A stretch of 30,365 nucleotides of DNA, taken from positions 1 to 30,365 of the forward strand of contig JBBSTY010000029.1 of NCBI GenBank assembly GCA_038235385.1, given 5' to 3'. The position numbers and the translations under genes were made by a program. Under the pieces are notes generated by a model. It did no database searches, had not been told where the DNA came from, and was given only the letters and a program-made list of their open reading frames with translations. This DNA comes from JBBSTY01 sp038235385. GTDB lineage: Bacteria > Actinomycetota > Acidimicrobiia > Acidimicrobiales > Acidimicrobilacustridaceae. Shown in pieces: positions 14,598-25,300 of this stretch (within the stretch, counting starts at the first letter, position 1; each line of letters starts with the position of its first letter).

Positions 14598-15191
14598 TCA
14601 GGCCCGCAACCCGTCGATCATCGTGTCGATGGCTGCGGCGATGAGTGCCTCACGGCCGGCATCGTCGATCCCGAAGCCCATGGCGAGGACCTCGGCGCAG
14701 CCGTGGGAGACGGTCCACATGGTGAGTCCGGCGAGGTCGGGATCCATCCGTCGGAGGGTCCCGGCGTCCATCGCCTCGCTGAGCGCACGCAACGGCACGT
14801 TGAACGCCAGGGTGGCCATCGGCAGCTCCTGGCCGGTGGGCGTCCCGAACGTGAGGTCCGGCGGGAACAGGAACATGGTCTTGAAGAGCTCGGGGTTGGT
14901 CGACGCGAAGTCGATGTAGGCGCGACTGAACTGTCGGATCCGGGCGATGGGGTCGGTGTCGTCGATCGACTCGAAGGCGCCCACCAACATGGCCAGCGCC
15001 GACGCGGCGACGCTGCGCAACAGGTCGCGCTTGTCGTCCACGTGGGCGTACAGCGCCGGAGCCGTGACCCCGAGCGCGGCGCCGACGCGGCGGAGGGAGA
15101 CGGCCTCGAGCCCCTCGGACTCGATGAGGGTGCGGGTGGTCTCGACGATCGCCTCGCGCGTCAGCGTCTCTCGTGCACCCGTGGAGATCAT
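14598..15191 (-). CDS. TetR-family transcriptional regulator
   Basis: This is a 197-residue one-component repressor. The N-terminal helix-turn-helix spans residues 9-52 (TREAIVETTRTLIESEGLEAVSLRRVGAALGVTAPALYAHVDDKRDLL), typical of TetR. The C-terminal helical domain (from about 60) contains a WHG-type segment (TMWTVSHGCAEVLAMGFGI) and would bind a small ligand. It starts at ATG 15191 with GACACT six bases upstream and no ribosome site. It is divergent from a carotenoid-oxygenase gene with 98 bases between, containing a palindrome suitable as its operator, so it most likely represses that gene and perhaps itself. The effector would plausibly be the oxygenase substrate or product. It ends convergent with the serine-less hydrolase, 19 bases apart. 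Confidence 0.9.
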   Translation of the reverse strand: MISTGARETLTREAIVETTRTLIESEGLEAVSLRRVGAALGVTAPALYAHVDDKRDLLRSVAASALAMLVGAFESIDDTDPIARIRQFSRAYIDFASTNPELFKTMFLFPPDLTFGTPTGQELPMATLAFNVPLRALSEAMDAGTLRRMDPDLAGLTMWTVSHGCAEVLAMGFGIDDAGREALIAAAIDTMIDGLRA

Positions 15192-15214
15192 GGGTCGAGT
15201 GTCGCGCGGACCAC

Positions 15215-15243
15215 TTGCCCATCTCGACCCCTCCTCCTAGATT
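15215..15243 (+). promoter_or_regulatory. Promoter of the carotenoid oxygenase gene
   Basis: TTGCCC (15215-15220), a 17-base spacer and TAGATT (15238-15243) form the best vegetative promoter in the window. Transcription would start near 15250, giving a leader of about 40 bases with AGGGGGA before the ATG at 15290. The same AT-rich patch read on the minus strand gives TAATCT as a weak -10 for the TetR gene. Confidence 0.6.
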
Positions 15244-15254
15244 AACGCTGTTAA
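15242..15254. promoter_or_regulatory. Candidate TetR operator TTAAC-GCT-GTTAA
   Basis: This perfect 5-3-5 palindrome overlaps the last bases of the TAGATT -10 element and the predicted transcription start of the oxygenase gene. Binding there would block the oxygenase promoter. Confidence 0.6.
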
Positions 15255-15289
15255 CCAACGGCGGTGCACACAGCCCAGGGGGACCCGAG

Positions 15290-16993
15290 ATGCCGATTCC
15301 ACGTTCCATCCTCGACCGGAGCGGCGTGCCGGATCTCGATCTGCGTCTCGCCGGCGGGGCGTGGCCCGAGGATCTGTCGGGCGAGATCATGATCAGCACA
15401 TCGGATCTGGCCACCGCACCACGGCATGCGTTCTTCGGCGACGGCGTGATGGCCCGCCTTTCGTTGCGGCCGGGCACCCAGGGTGCAGCGCCGAGCACGT
15501 GGGCGTGGCGGGCATCGGTGATCGACAGTCCGGCCCGGCGCCTGCGCCAGAAGCGCCCCGACGTGTTCGCCAGCTCCGCGCTCGGCACGACCTCGCCCTA
15601 CGGCTGGTCGAACGCGGCCAACACCTCGCCCCTGCCCTGGGGCGACCGCCTCTTCGCCACCTGGGACGCGGGCCGCCCGGTCGAGGTCGACCCGGTCACC
15701 CTCGGGTTCGTGGCCGACGTCGGCCACATCGACGACTGGGGCTCGTCGATGGAGGCGCCGCTGTTCCCGCTGGTCCCGAGCTCGGCGCATCCCGTGATCG
15801 ATCCCGACCGGGACTGCCTCTGGACGGTGGCGCTCAACCCCATGATGCAGACGGTGGATCTCGTCCGCTACTCGGGCGACGGCAGCCACGTGGATCGTTG
15901 GCCGGTGGCCGACGCACCCGTGCCGCAGTCGATGCACACCATCACCCAGACCCGTGACTGGCTGATCCTGGCCGACTGCGCCTACCGGGTCGATCCCAAC
16001 GAGATCTTCGATCTGGGCGAGCGAACGGTCACCACGTTCACGGACGAGCCGATCTACCTGATCCGCAAGGACGAGGTCGAGGCGACCGTGTCCGGTCAGC
16101 CGGTCGGGGCCCGGTCGTTCCGCATCGGGCCCGAGGTGATGCACTACTACGCCAAGTACGACGACACCGACGGCATCGAGGTGATCTTCGAGCACACCCA
16201 CAACTCGGAGCTGGCCGTCCACGTCCGCGCGGATGACGTCGACGCGTTCGGCGACCCGGTCGATCCCGCGCTCGCCGGCATGTACAACCACCCGATGCAC
16301 CCGGCCGAGGTCACCGTCTTGCAGTTCGACCCGGAGACCGGCGAGGTGCGCGAGCGCGCCCGCATGTGGGAGCCCGAGCGGTTCTACGCAGTGCAGCTCT
16401 CGGCCATGGACTGGAGCACCGAGGGCATGAGCGATCCGTCGGTGCACCACCTCATGTTCACCGGGTTCCGGCCCGACGCGATCGTCGGTCGGGCGGTCGA
16501 CCTGTACCGCGACCGCCTCCGCCCGTTCCCCGACGCCGAGGTGCCGTCGGTGCTGGCCACGTTGGATCGCGAGTCGCTCGAGCCGTTGGCCGAGCACGTC
16601 TACTCGGTCGATGACTACGCCACCTCGCCGACCTTCGTGCCGCGCGACGCCGGATCCTCGGCCGCAACCGAACGCGGCGCGAGCCGCTACGCCGGCAGCG
16701 ACCCGGGCGGTCACGACGGCTACCTGGTCGTACCCGTCCTCAACGACGACGGCTTCCGGGTGGAGGTCTTCGACGCCGCCGACGTCGGTACCGGACCGAT
16801 CGCCACCCTCGCGTCACCGAACCGCGAGACGGTTCCCTTCCTGCTCCACTCGGCCTGGATGCCGCGAGCCGTACCCACCGACCCGCGCATCGACCGGCTC
16901 CGGTTCGCCGACGAGCTCCACCCCGATCGTCTCTCGCAGCTCCCCGCCGATCTGGCCGACACCGCTCGCGAGGTGGCCGACGAGCTCGGTTGA
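15290..16993 (+). CDS. Carotenoid cleavage oxygenase / lignostilbene dioxygenase family
   Basis: This 567-residue non-heme iron oxygenase is related to enzymes that cleave double bonds in carotenoids, apocarotenoids or stilbenes. The four iron-binding histidines expected of the seven-bladed propeller are assignable: H167 (SSAHPVIDPD), H216 (SMHTITQTRDWLILAD), H302 or H304 (FEHTHNSELAVHV) and H520 (LHSAWMPR). Length is slightly above the usual 450-530. The insertion is around residues 315-340 and 450-475. ATG 15290 is chosen for its AGGGGGA ribosome site and position after a good promoter; the open frame from 15173 would run over the operator. It is divergent from, and probably repressed by, the TetR gene. 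The substrate cannot be inferred, as no carotenoid biosynthesis genes are nearby. Confidence 0.88.
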   Translation: MPIPRSILDRSGVPDLDLRLAGGAWPEDLSGEIMISTSDLATAPRHAFFGDGVMARLSLRPGTQGAAPSTWAWRASVIDSPARRLRQKRPDVFASSALGTTSPYGWSNAANTSPLPWGDRLFATWDAGRPVEVDPVTLGFVADVGHIDDWGSSMEAPLFPLVPSSAHPVIDPDRDCLWTVALNPMMQTVDLVRYSGDGSHVDRWPVADAPVPQSMHTITQTRDWLILADCAYRVDPNEIFDLGERTVTTFTDEPIYLIRKDEVEATVSGQPVGARSFRIGPEVMHYYAKYDDTDGIEVIFEHTHNSELAVHVRADDVDAFGDPVDPALAGMYNHPMHPAEVTVLQFDPETGEVRERARMWEPERFYAVQLSAMDWSTEGMSDPSVHHLMFTGFRPDAIVGRAVDLYRDRLRPFPDAEVPSVLATLDRESLEPLAEHVYSVDDYATSPTFVPRDAGSSAATERGASRYAGSDPGGHDGYLVVPVLNDDGFRVEVFDAADVGTGPIATLASPNRETVPFLLHSAWMPRAVPTDPRIDRLRFADELHPDRLSQLPADLADTAREVADELG

Positions 16994-16998
16994 CCGCC

Positions 16999-17013
16999 CG
17001 GCCCGTCGGGCCG
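16999..17013. terminator. Hairpin between convergent oxygenase and PAS-GGDEF-EAL genes
   Basis: CGGCCC-GTC-GGGCCG is a perfect 6-bp stem with a 3-base loop in the 35-base gap between convergent stop codons. It has no T run. Confidence 0.5.
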
Positions 17014-17028
17014 AAAGCAGGAGGACGT

Positions 17029-20000
17029 TCACCAGGACGGGTTGCGAGCGAGGAGCTCGCCGGTGTCGTGGCCGCTCGCCGGACGCGCCATGAGGTAACC
17101 CTGGGCCATGTCGCAGCGGAGGTTGCGCAGCTCCTCGAGCTGGCGCGAGGTCTCGACCCCCTCGGCGACCGCCGAGAGCCCGAGGGTGTGGGCGAGCGTC
17201 ACGATGGCGGTGACGATCGCCGAGTCGCTCGGGTCGCGTCCCAGGCCGTCCACGAAGGAGCGATCGACCTTCAAGACGTCCACCGGGAAGCGGCGCAGGT
17301 AGCTGAGCGACGAGTAGCCGGTCCCGAAGTCGTCGACCGCCAGCTTGACCCCGAGCCGCCGGAGCTGATCGAGCGTGTCCTCGCTCATCTCGACGTCGTC
17401 CATGAGGACGCTCTCGGTGATCTCCAGCTGCACCTGGGACGGGTTGATGTGGGTGTCGCGGATGATCGCCCGGACATCGGTGACGAGCGAGGGGTGGCCC
17501 AGCTGACGGCCCGAGAGGTTGACGCTCAGGACCAGCGGGTCGAGCGACGGGTTCGCCGCCTGCCAGCGCATGACCTGGCGGCACGCCTGGTCGAGCACCC
17601 ATGCGCCCATGGGGACGATGAGCCCGGTCTCCTCGGCGACGTGGATGAAGTCGCCGGGCAGCAGGAGCCCGCGGTCGGGGTGCTCCCAGCGGATCAGCGC
17701 CTCGACGCCCTCGATGGCGCCGGTGCGCAACGAGACGATCGGTTGGTAGAACACCCGGAGCTCGCGCCGCTCCTGGGCGCGTCGCAGGGCGTTCTCGACG
17801 TCGAGCCGGTCGACGGCGCTGGCGCGCATGGCGTTGTCGAACACCTCCCACCGCGCCCGGCCTCGTTCCTTGGCGCGGTACATGGCGGCGTCGGCGTCGC
17901 GGATCAACGTGCCCGGCTCCGCGTTCACGTCGTCGGGGAAGGCGACACCGATGCTCACGCCGACGAACACCTCGGACTCGTCGACCTCGAAGGGACCGCT
18001 GATGATGCTGTTCACCCGTTCGGCCACGGCGACGGCGTCGGCGCGGGTCTCGAGGTCCTCGCAGAGCACCACGAACTCGTCGCCCCCGAAGCGGGCGATC
18101 GTGTCGCCCGGGCGGACGACCGTGCGCAGGCGGTCGGCGATGGCGACGAGCAGCTGGTCGCCGACCCCGTGGCCGAGGCTGTCGTTGACCACCTTGAAGT
18201 GATCGAGGTCGAGGAACAGGACGGCCACGCGCTTGGCGTGGCGACGCGCTCGGTCGAGTGCCTGCTCGAGGCGGTCGAGCAGCAGGACCCGGTTGGGGAG
18301 ACCGGTGAGGGGATCGTGCGTCGCCTGGTGGGCGAGCTGGGACTCGAACTCCTTGCGCTCGCTGATGTCGTGCAGCACGCCCGAGAAGAACTCGAAGTCG
18401 CCGTCGTCGTCGGTGTGGACGGAGAGCTGGGCGAGGACGGGCACCTGCTCGCCCGACGCCGCGATGACGGTCAGCTCGCCGTGCCACATGCCGTCGCGCT
18501 CCATGATGGGGAGGATGTCGGCGCCGATCCGCTGCGCGACCTCCGGCGTGAACGCGTCGAGGAGGCTCTCGCCCTCGAGGCTGCCGTGCTTCGGATAGCC
18601 GAGGAACGCCCGAGCCGCCGCGTTGTAGTAAAGGAGCCGACCGTCGCGGGCGGCGATGCCGACGAGGTCGTGCGTGGCGTCGAAGATGTCGGTGAGGCGC
18701 TGCGTGTCGCGCTGGGCCTCCATGCGCTCGGTGATGTCGGAGAGGGCCCCGACGAGCCCGACGACCGAGTCGTCCTCGTCGGTCATGGGGTGCGTGCGGA
18801 CGGCCACCCACCGCACGTCACCCTCGGATCGGACGATGCGGAACTCGACGGCGTCCGGGGTCTCCCGCGCCGGGGTGTCGACGTCATCGGGCCGATCGAG
18901 GCCGATCCGGTCGCGGTCGTCGGGATGCACGAGTCGTCGGGCGGGGTGGCCGAGCGCGTCGACGGCATCGAGGCCCGTGATCTCGAGGAAGCGCTCGTTG
19001 ACGTAGATCACCTCACCGGCGGCGTTCTCCTGGAAGATGCCGATCGGTGACGACTGGGCGAGGGATCGGAAGAGCTGCTCGCTCTCGCGCAGCGCCTCCT
19101 CGGTCTGGCGCTGCTCGGTGACGTCGCGGATGTGCACGACGATGCCGTTGATGGCGTCGTTGGCCGAGAGGTCGACGAACGACGCCTCGACGTGGTGCCA
19201 CGAGCCGTCGCCGTGGCGCACCCGGAGCGTGAGCTGGTACCGACCCGGTTGGGCGAGGTCCTCGGCGCGGTGGCGTTCGACGATCTCGATGTCGTCGCCG
19301 TGCACGAACCTGCGACCGAGCTGACCGAGGACCGTCTCGGCGGGACGACCGAACAGCTTCTCGACGGCCGGGCTCGCGTAGGTGAGCACGCCGTCGGTGG
19401 ACACGACGACCACCGCGTCCATGCCGTCCTGGACGAGCGCCCGGAAGCGCTCCTCGCTGCGACGGAGGGCCTCCTCGGCGTCGTGGCGCTCGGTGACGTC
19501 GCGCAGGTTGCACACGATGCCCTCGACGTGCTCGTTGTCGAGCAGGTTCACGCACGCCGCCTCGACCCACCGCCACGCCCCGTCGGCGCGCTGGGTCCGG
19601 AACCGGGCCGAGGCCGAGGCACCGGGGGCTTCGAACAACCGCACGAGCGCACCGGCCGTGTCGGTCTGGTCTTCGGGGTGGATGAACTCGACGGCGTTGC
19701 GCCCGATGATGGCGTTCTCGTCGAGCCCCGTCAGCAACACGAACGAAGGGCTGACGTAGGTCAGGGTGAGGTCGCGGTCGAGGATGAGGACGACGTCGAA
19801 GCTGTTCTGGACGAGCGCCCGGTAGCGGTCCTCGCTCGACTGGAGGGCCTGCTCGGCGAGCTTGCGCTCGTGGATGTCGCGGTAGTTCGAGATCAGCGCC
19901 CGGGTGTCGGGGTCGTCGAGGACGTTGCGGGTGACGACCTCGGCCCAGCGGTACGACCCGTCCTGGTGGAGGAGGCGCACCTCGCACCGACCGTCGAGCA

Positions 20001-20262
20001 TCGGGTCGTCCATGATCGTCTGCCACGCCTCGGTCGCGACGGGGACGTCGTCGGGGTGGACGTAGGTGACCGCCTCGGTGCCGACGTAGGTGTCGACCGC
20101 GTAGCCCAAGGTTCGCTGGACCGAACCGGTGGCGGCCATGATCACGCCGGCGCCGTCGATCAGGCTCACGACATCGCCCGGGAGCTGCGAGAGGTCATCG
20201 AGCCGTTCGGCCGCGGCCTCGACGGCGTCTCCGGCTTCGCTGGTCCGCCTGCTGCCGTTCAT
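17029..20262 (-). CDS. Five-PAS sensor with GGDEF and EAL domains (c-di-GMP turnover)
   Basis: This 1077-residue soluble signalling protein has no membrane segments. Five PAS domains occupy roughly residues 20-135, 145-260, 270-385, 395-515 and 525-640, each ending in the DIxER/DVTER junction that links to the next helix. The GGDEF domain (645-815) has an intact active site (GGDEF, 726-730) and an intact product-inhibition I-site RPGD five residues before it (717-720). The EAL domain (820-1070) keeps EALIRW (854-859), NLSGRQL, EITES, DDFGTGYSSLSYL, KVDRSFV and AEGVET, so synthesis and breakdown both look possible. The ATG at 20262 has TACGAT eight bases upstream; the in-frame extension to 20493 is Thr/Pro low complexity overlapping xseB and is rejected. 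It lies downstream of xseB on the same strand, 76 bases away. The signals sensed are unknown. Confidence 0.92.
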   Translation of the reverse strand: MNGSRRTSEAGDAVEAAAERLDDLSQLPGDVVSLIDGAGVIMAATGSVQRTLGYAVDTYVGTEAVTYVHPDDVPVATEAWQTIMDDPMLDGRCEVRLLHQDGSYRWAEVVTRNVLDDPDTRALISNYRDIHERKLAEQALQSSEDRYRALVQNSFDVVLILDRDLTLTYVSPSFVLLTGLDENAIIGRNAVEFIHPEDQTDTAGALVRLFEAPGASASARFRTQRADGAWRWVEAACVNLLDNEHVEGIVCNLRDVTERHDAEEALRRSEERFRALVQDGMDAVVVVSTDGVLTYASPAVEKLFGRPAETVLGQLGRRFVHGDDIEIVERHRAEDLAQPGRYQLTLRVRHGDGSWHHVEASFVDLSANDAINGIVVHIRDVTEQRQTEEALRESEQLFRSLAQSSPIGIFQENAAGEVIYVNERFLEITGLDAVDALGHPARRLVHPDDRDRIGLDRPDDVDTPARETPDAVEFRIVRSEGDVRWVAVRTHPMTDEDDSVVGLVGALSDITERMEAQRDTQRLTDIFDATHDLVGIAARDGRLLYYNAAARAFLGYPKHGSLEGESLLDAFTPEVAQRIGADILPIMERDGMWHGELTVIAASGEQVPVLAQLSVHTDDDGDFEFFSGVLHDISERKEFESQLAHQATHDPLTGLPNRVLLLDRLEQALDRARRHAKRVAVLFLDLDHFKVVNDSLGHGVGDQLLVAIADRLRTVVRPGDTIARFGGDEFVVLCEDLETRADAVAVAERVNSIISGPFEVDESEVFVGVSIGVAFPDDVNAEPGTLIRDADAAMYRAKERGRARWEVFDNAMRASAVDRLDVENALRRAQERRELRVFYQPIVSLRTGAIEGVEALIRWEHPDRGLLLPGDFIHVAEETGLIVPMGAWVLDQACRQVMRWQAANPSLDPLVLSVNLSGRQLGHPSLVTDVRAIIRDTHINPSQVQLEITESVLMDDVEMSEDTLDQLRRLGVKLAVDDFGTGYSSLSYLRRFPVDVLKVDRSFVDGLGRDPSDSAIVTAIVTLAHTLGLSAVAEGVETSRQLEELRNLRCDMAQGYLMARPASGHDTGELLARNPSW

Positions 20263-20270
20263 CGCCGCCA

Positions 20271-20276
20271 ATCGTA
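20271..20276 (-). promoter_or_regulatory. Candidate -10 box of the five-PAS GGDEF-EAL gene
   Basis: TACGAT on the minus strand lies 8 bases before the ATG at 20262, close to leaderless spacing. No ribosome site is visible. The gene could also be read through from xseAB. Confidence 0.4.
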
Positions 20277-20338
20277 GGGCTCCGGGCCGGGACGCGGGCC
20301 ATGGGTGGGCCGGCGGTGCCGAACCCGCCCGCTGCGGC

Positions 20339-20745
20339 TCAGCTGCCGCCGTCGGATACGAGGTCGTCGGAGTCGTCGAGGTCGTCGAGGTCGTCGGAGT
20401 CGTCGGTGTCGTCGGAGTCATCGAGGTCGTCGGTGGCGTCGGCCGCGCCTCCGGCGTCGCCCCCACCGTGGTCGGACGCGGGCCGGGCGGCATCGATGGT
20501 CGCCCCGGCGAGCACGGACAGGTCGGCGACGACGTGCTCGACCTCGAGTCGCGCGCCGGCGATGCGGTCCTGGCAGAGGCGGATGAGCGCGGCAGCCCGC
20601 CGGACCCGCCGGGAGAGCTGGTCGATGTCGATGGCGTCGTCCTCGAGCTCGACGAGGATCGCCTCGAGCTCGGCGGTGGCGTCGCGGTAGCTCAGCGACT
20701 CGATCGCCTCCGGACGCTCGTCGTCACCGCCGGGTTCGGTGCTCA

Positions 20746-20746
<1 letters not shown>
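20339..20746 (-). CDS. xseB: Exonuclease VII small subunit with acidic C-terminal tail
   Basis: This is the small subunit of exonuclease VII, which with XseA degrades single-stranded DNA to oligonucleotides. The XseB core is in residues 15-85: LSYRDATAELEAILVELEDDAIDIDQLSRRVRRAAALIRLCQDRI, the typical helical hairpin. Its ATG overlaps the last base of the xseA stop codon, so the subunits are translationally coupled. At 135 residues it is well over the usual 75-85. The excess is a Gly/Ala linker and a run of Asp/Ser/Thr/Leu repeats (about residues 104-131: DDLDDSDDTDDSDD and so on) encoded by GTCGTCGGA/GTCGTCGAGG-like repeated DNA. A very acidic tail on a DNA-degrading complex is odd and might mimic DNA or keep the protein soluble. 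Confidence 0.9.
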
Positions 20747-22233
<1,487 letters not shown>

Positions 22234-22239
22234 GGCCGG

Positions 22240-22245
22240 AGGTTA
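22240..22245 (-). promoter_or_regulatory. Leaderless-type -10 box of xseA
   Basis: TAACCT on the minus strand lies 6 bases before the GTG at 22233, the same layout as prfC. Confidence 0.5.
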
Positions 22246-22275
22246 CCGGCCGGGCCCGACGTGGGCCGTTTGCCC

Positions 22276-22281
22276 TATACC
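22276..22281 (+). promoter_or_regulatory. Candidate -10 box of the PAS-GAF-GGDEF-EAL gene
   Basis: TATACC lies 23 bases before the ATG at 22305 in the 71-bp divergent region. It is the only AT-rich hexamer there. No clear -35 is seen. Confidence 0.35.
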
Positions 22282-22304
22282 GGGACGTCGGCGGAGCCGC
22301 GATC

Positions 22305-25300
22305 ATGGTGAGCGCCGCTCAGATTCCCCCCCTCGCGTCCCCGATCGAGGCGGTGCCCGCCCGTCGGGCTCGAACCACCGCCGTCATCCGCCTCGATCAG
22401 GAGCCCGCCATCCTCGACCGTCACCTCGATCGTGCCGCCGGGGACCCTGACGGTCTCGACCAGGTGCACCTGGTCTCGGGCGAGCCGCTGCTGTGGTCTG
22501 CCGCGTTCCGGGCCGCGGCGGAGCGATCGCGCGACGGCGTGGTGATCAGCGTCGCCACGCCTCTCGACGAGACCGTTCGCATCCACTTCGTGAACGATGC
22601 CTTCCTCGCCCTCAGCGGGTTCGATCGCGCCGAGCTGATGGGGCACACGACCGGGCTGCTCGTCGGCCCCGACACCGACCTCGAGGCCCTCCGCCGGATC
22701 GAGACCGCTCTCCGGACCGGCCAGGCCATCACGATCGACCTCGACATCGCCCGGCACGACGGCGCCAGCCAACCGGTCGAGGTCACCTACGAGCGGATCG
22801 AGTCGGTCGACGGCTGCTCCTGGTACGTCTCGGTCTTCCGGGACCGACTCGCCTCGGTCGAGGCGGAGGCGGAGGCGTGGCGCACCGGGGAGTGGACCCG
22901 CGAGGTCATGGGGGCGGTCACCGACCTGATCTGGGTGGTCTCGGCCGACTCCCGCATCCGGTGGATGTCGCCGTCGGTCTCGATCCAGCTGGGGTACTCG
23001 CTCGAGGAGCTGATGGGCAGCTCGGCCGAGGCGCTGATCCATCCCGAAGATCTTCCGATGGCCATGGCGCACCTCCGCCTGGTCCTCGCCGGATCGGCGG
23101 CCTCGTTCGGCGAGACCATCCGGCTCGCCCATCGGGACGGTTCGTTCCGCCGGGTGAGCGTCCATGCGGTGAACCACATCGACCATCCCGCCATCCGGGG
23201 CGTCCTCCTCACGAGCGTGGACCTCACCGAGCGTTCGGCGGCCGAGGAGCGGTTCCGTCAGCGCGAGGTCTGGGCCCAGGCGCTGATGAAGGGTGGATCC
23301 GACCTGGTGGTCGTGGTCGATGCCAGCGGGCTGGTCAGCTACGTCAGCCCCGCCATCGAGCGGATGCTCGATCTCTCCCCCGACGAGGTGGTCGGGACCG
23401 ATGCGAGCAACTTCCTCCACCCCGACGACGTGGTCGAGATCGCTCCGGCGCTCCAGGCCGCGCTCGGGGGCGGGGCCGAACGCACCCAGCTCGCGTCGGG
23501 CGCGGCGAACTACGAGATCCGGGTCCGCCACCGTGACGGGTCGTGGCGCATGGTGGATGCAGCGGTCACCGACCTCACCGACAACCCCGCGGTCAACGGG
23601 CTGGTGATCAACCTGCGCGACGTCACCCGTCGGCGCATGGTCGAGGACCTCCTGGCCGAGCAGACCGGGCTGCTCGAGGCGATCGCCCGCGGCGAACCGT
23701 TCGAGATCACCCTGCAGAAGATCACCCAGATGATCGAGCGGGTGATCGACGGCTCCAACTGCTCGATCGGGATCCTCGATCCCGATGGCGTGATCCGGGT
23801 GCGAGCGGCGCCGGGGCTCCCGCGCGAGATCGTCACCACCCTCGACGACATGGACCCCGAGTCGCCGATCGGATCTCGGGTGCGCAGCTCGGACGGCGAG
23901 GCATCGCTGCACGACCTGACCGACGACGCGGTGGGCGGCCACCCGAACCCGTTCGCCGCGCACGGGTTCGTGCGGTGTCGCGTGGCGCCGATCCTCGCGC
24001 CCGGGACCGGCGATCTCCTCGGTTCGCTCTCGGTCTTCCACGCCGGTACCGAACGCCTGTCCAACCTCGAGACCGACCTCCTCGACCGGGCGCTGAACCT
24101 GGCGGCGATCGCCATCGAGCGTCGCCGGTTCGAGTCGGCGCTGGAGCACCAGGCGCTCTACGACAGCCTCACCGAGCTGCCCAACCGCGCCCTGCTGAAG
24201 AACCGCATCGACGATGCGCTGGTGCGCGCCGACCGTCTCGGCACGGGCGTCGCGGTGCTCTTCATCGATCTCGACCGCTTCAAGGTGATCAACGACTCGA
24301 TGGGACACGCGCTCGGAGACGAGCTGCTGCGCCAGGTCGCGTCCCGGTTCCAGGGTCCGCTCCGACCGGGCGACACCATCGGGAGGTTCGGCGGCGACGA
24401 GTTCATGGTGGTGTGCAGCCGGGTGCCCGACGAAGCGGCCGCAGCGAACCTGGCCGAGCGGTTCCTGGACCAGCTGCGTGAGCCGTTCACCCTCGACGGA
24501 GGTCAGATCTTCGTCTCGGCCTCGTGCGGCATCGCCTTCGCCGACGGGTCGGCATCGTCGCCCGAGTCGCTCATCCGCCATGCCGACGTGGCCATGTACC
24601 GGGCCAAGGACCAGGGCCGCAACCAGTACGTCGTCTTCCAGGAGAACCTCGATCTCCAGGCGGTCGAGCAGCTGGCGCTCGAACAGGCGCTCCGTCAGGC
24701 CATCGACCGCCACGAGCTGGAGATGTACTTCCAGCCGGTCGTGCGCCTCGCCACCGGGACGATGAGCCACGTCGAGTCGCTCGTCCGGTGGAACCGTCCC
24801 GGCCACGGTGTCGTCGCCCCCGGCGAGTTCATCCCCTTGGCCGAGGAGTCGGGCCTCATCGTGCCGATGGGGTGGTGGATCCTCGAGGAGGCGGCCCGGC
24901 GGGCGGCGGCGTGGCCCCGGTTGCCCGGGGGGGCCGAGGTCGAGGTGGCGGTGAACATCTCGGCCCGGCAGCTCGCCTCGACGCTCTTGGTGCCGAAGGT
25001 CCGAGAGGTGCTCGAACGCACCGGGCTCGAGCCGGGTCGGCTCTGCCTCGAGGTCACCGAGAGCGCGCTCGTGCACGACGTGGCGCAGGCCAAGGAGGCG
25101 TTGCTGCAGGTCAAGGCGTTGGGCGTGCGCATCGCCATCGACGACTTCGGCACGGGCTACGCGTCCCTCGACTACGTGCGGCACTTCTCCATGGCGGACT
25201 ACCTCAAGATCGACCGGTCGTTCATCGAAGGTGTCGAGAAGGTGGGTTCGCAGGAGTCGGCGATCGTCACCGCGGCGGTGGCGCTGGCGCGGTCGCTCGG

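Noticed and set aside
20263..20493. N-terminal extension of the five-PAS GGDEF-EAL protein
   Set aside because: Thr/Pro low-complexity sequence that overlaps the repeat-rich end of xseB in another frame; the ATG at 20262 with a -10 box is better.
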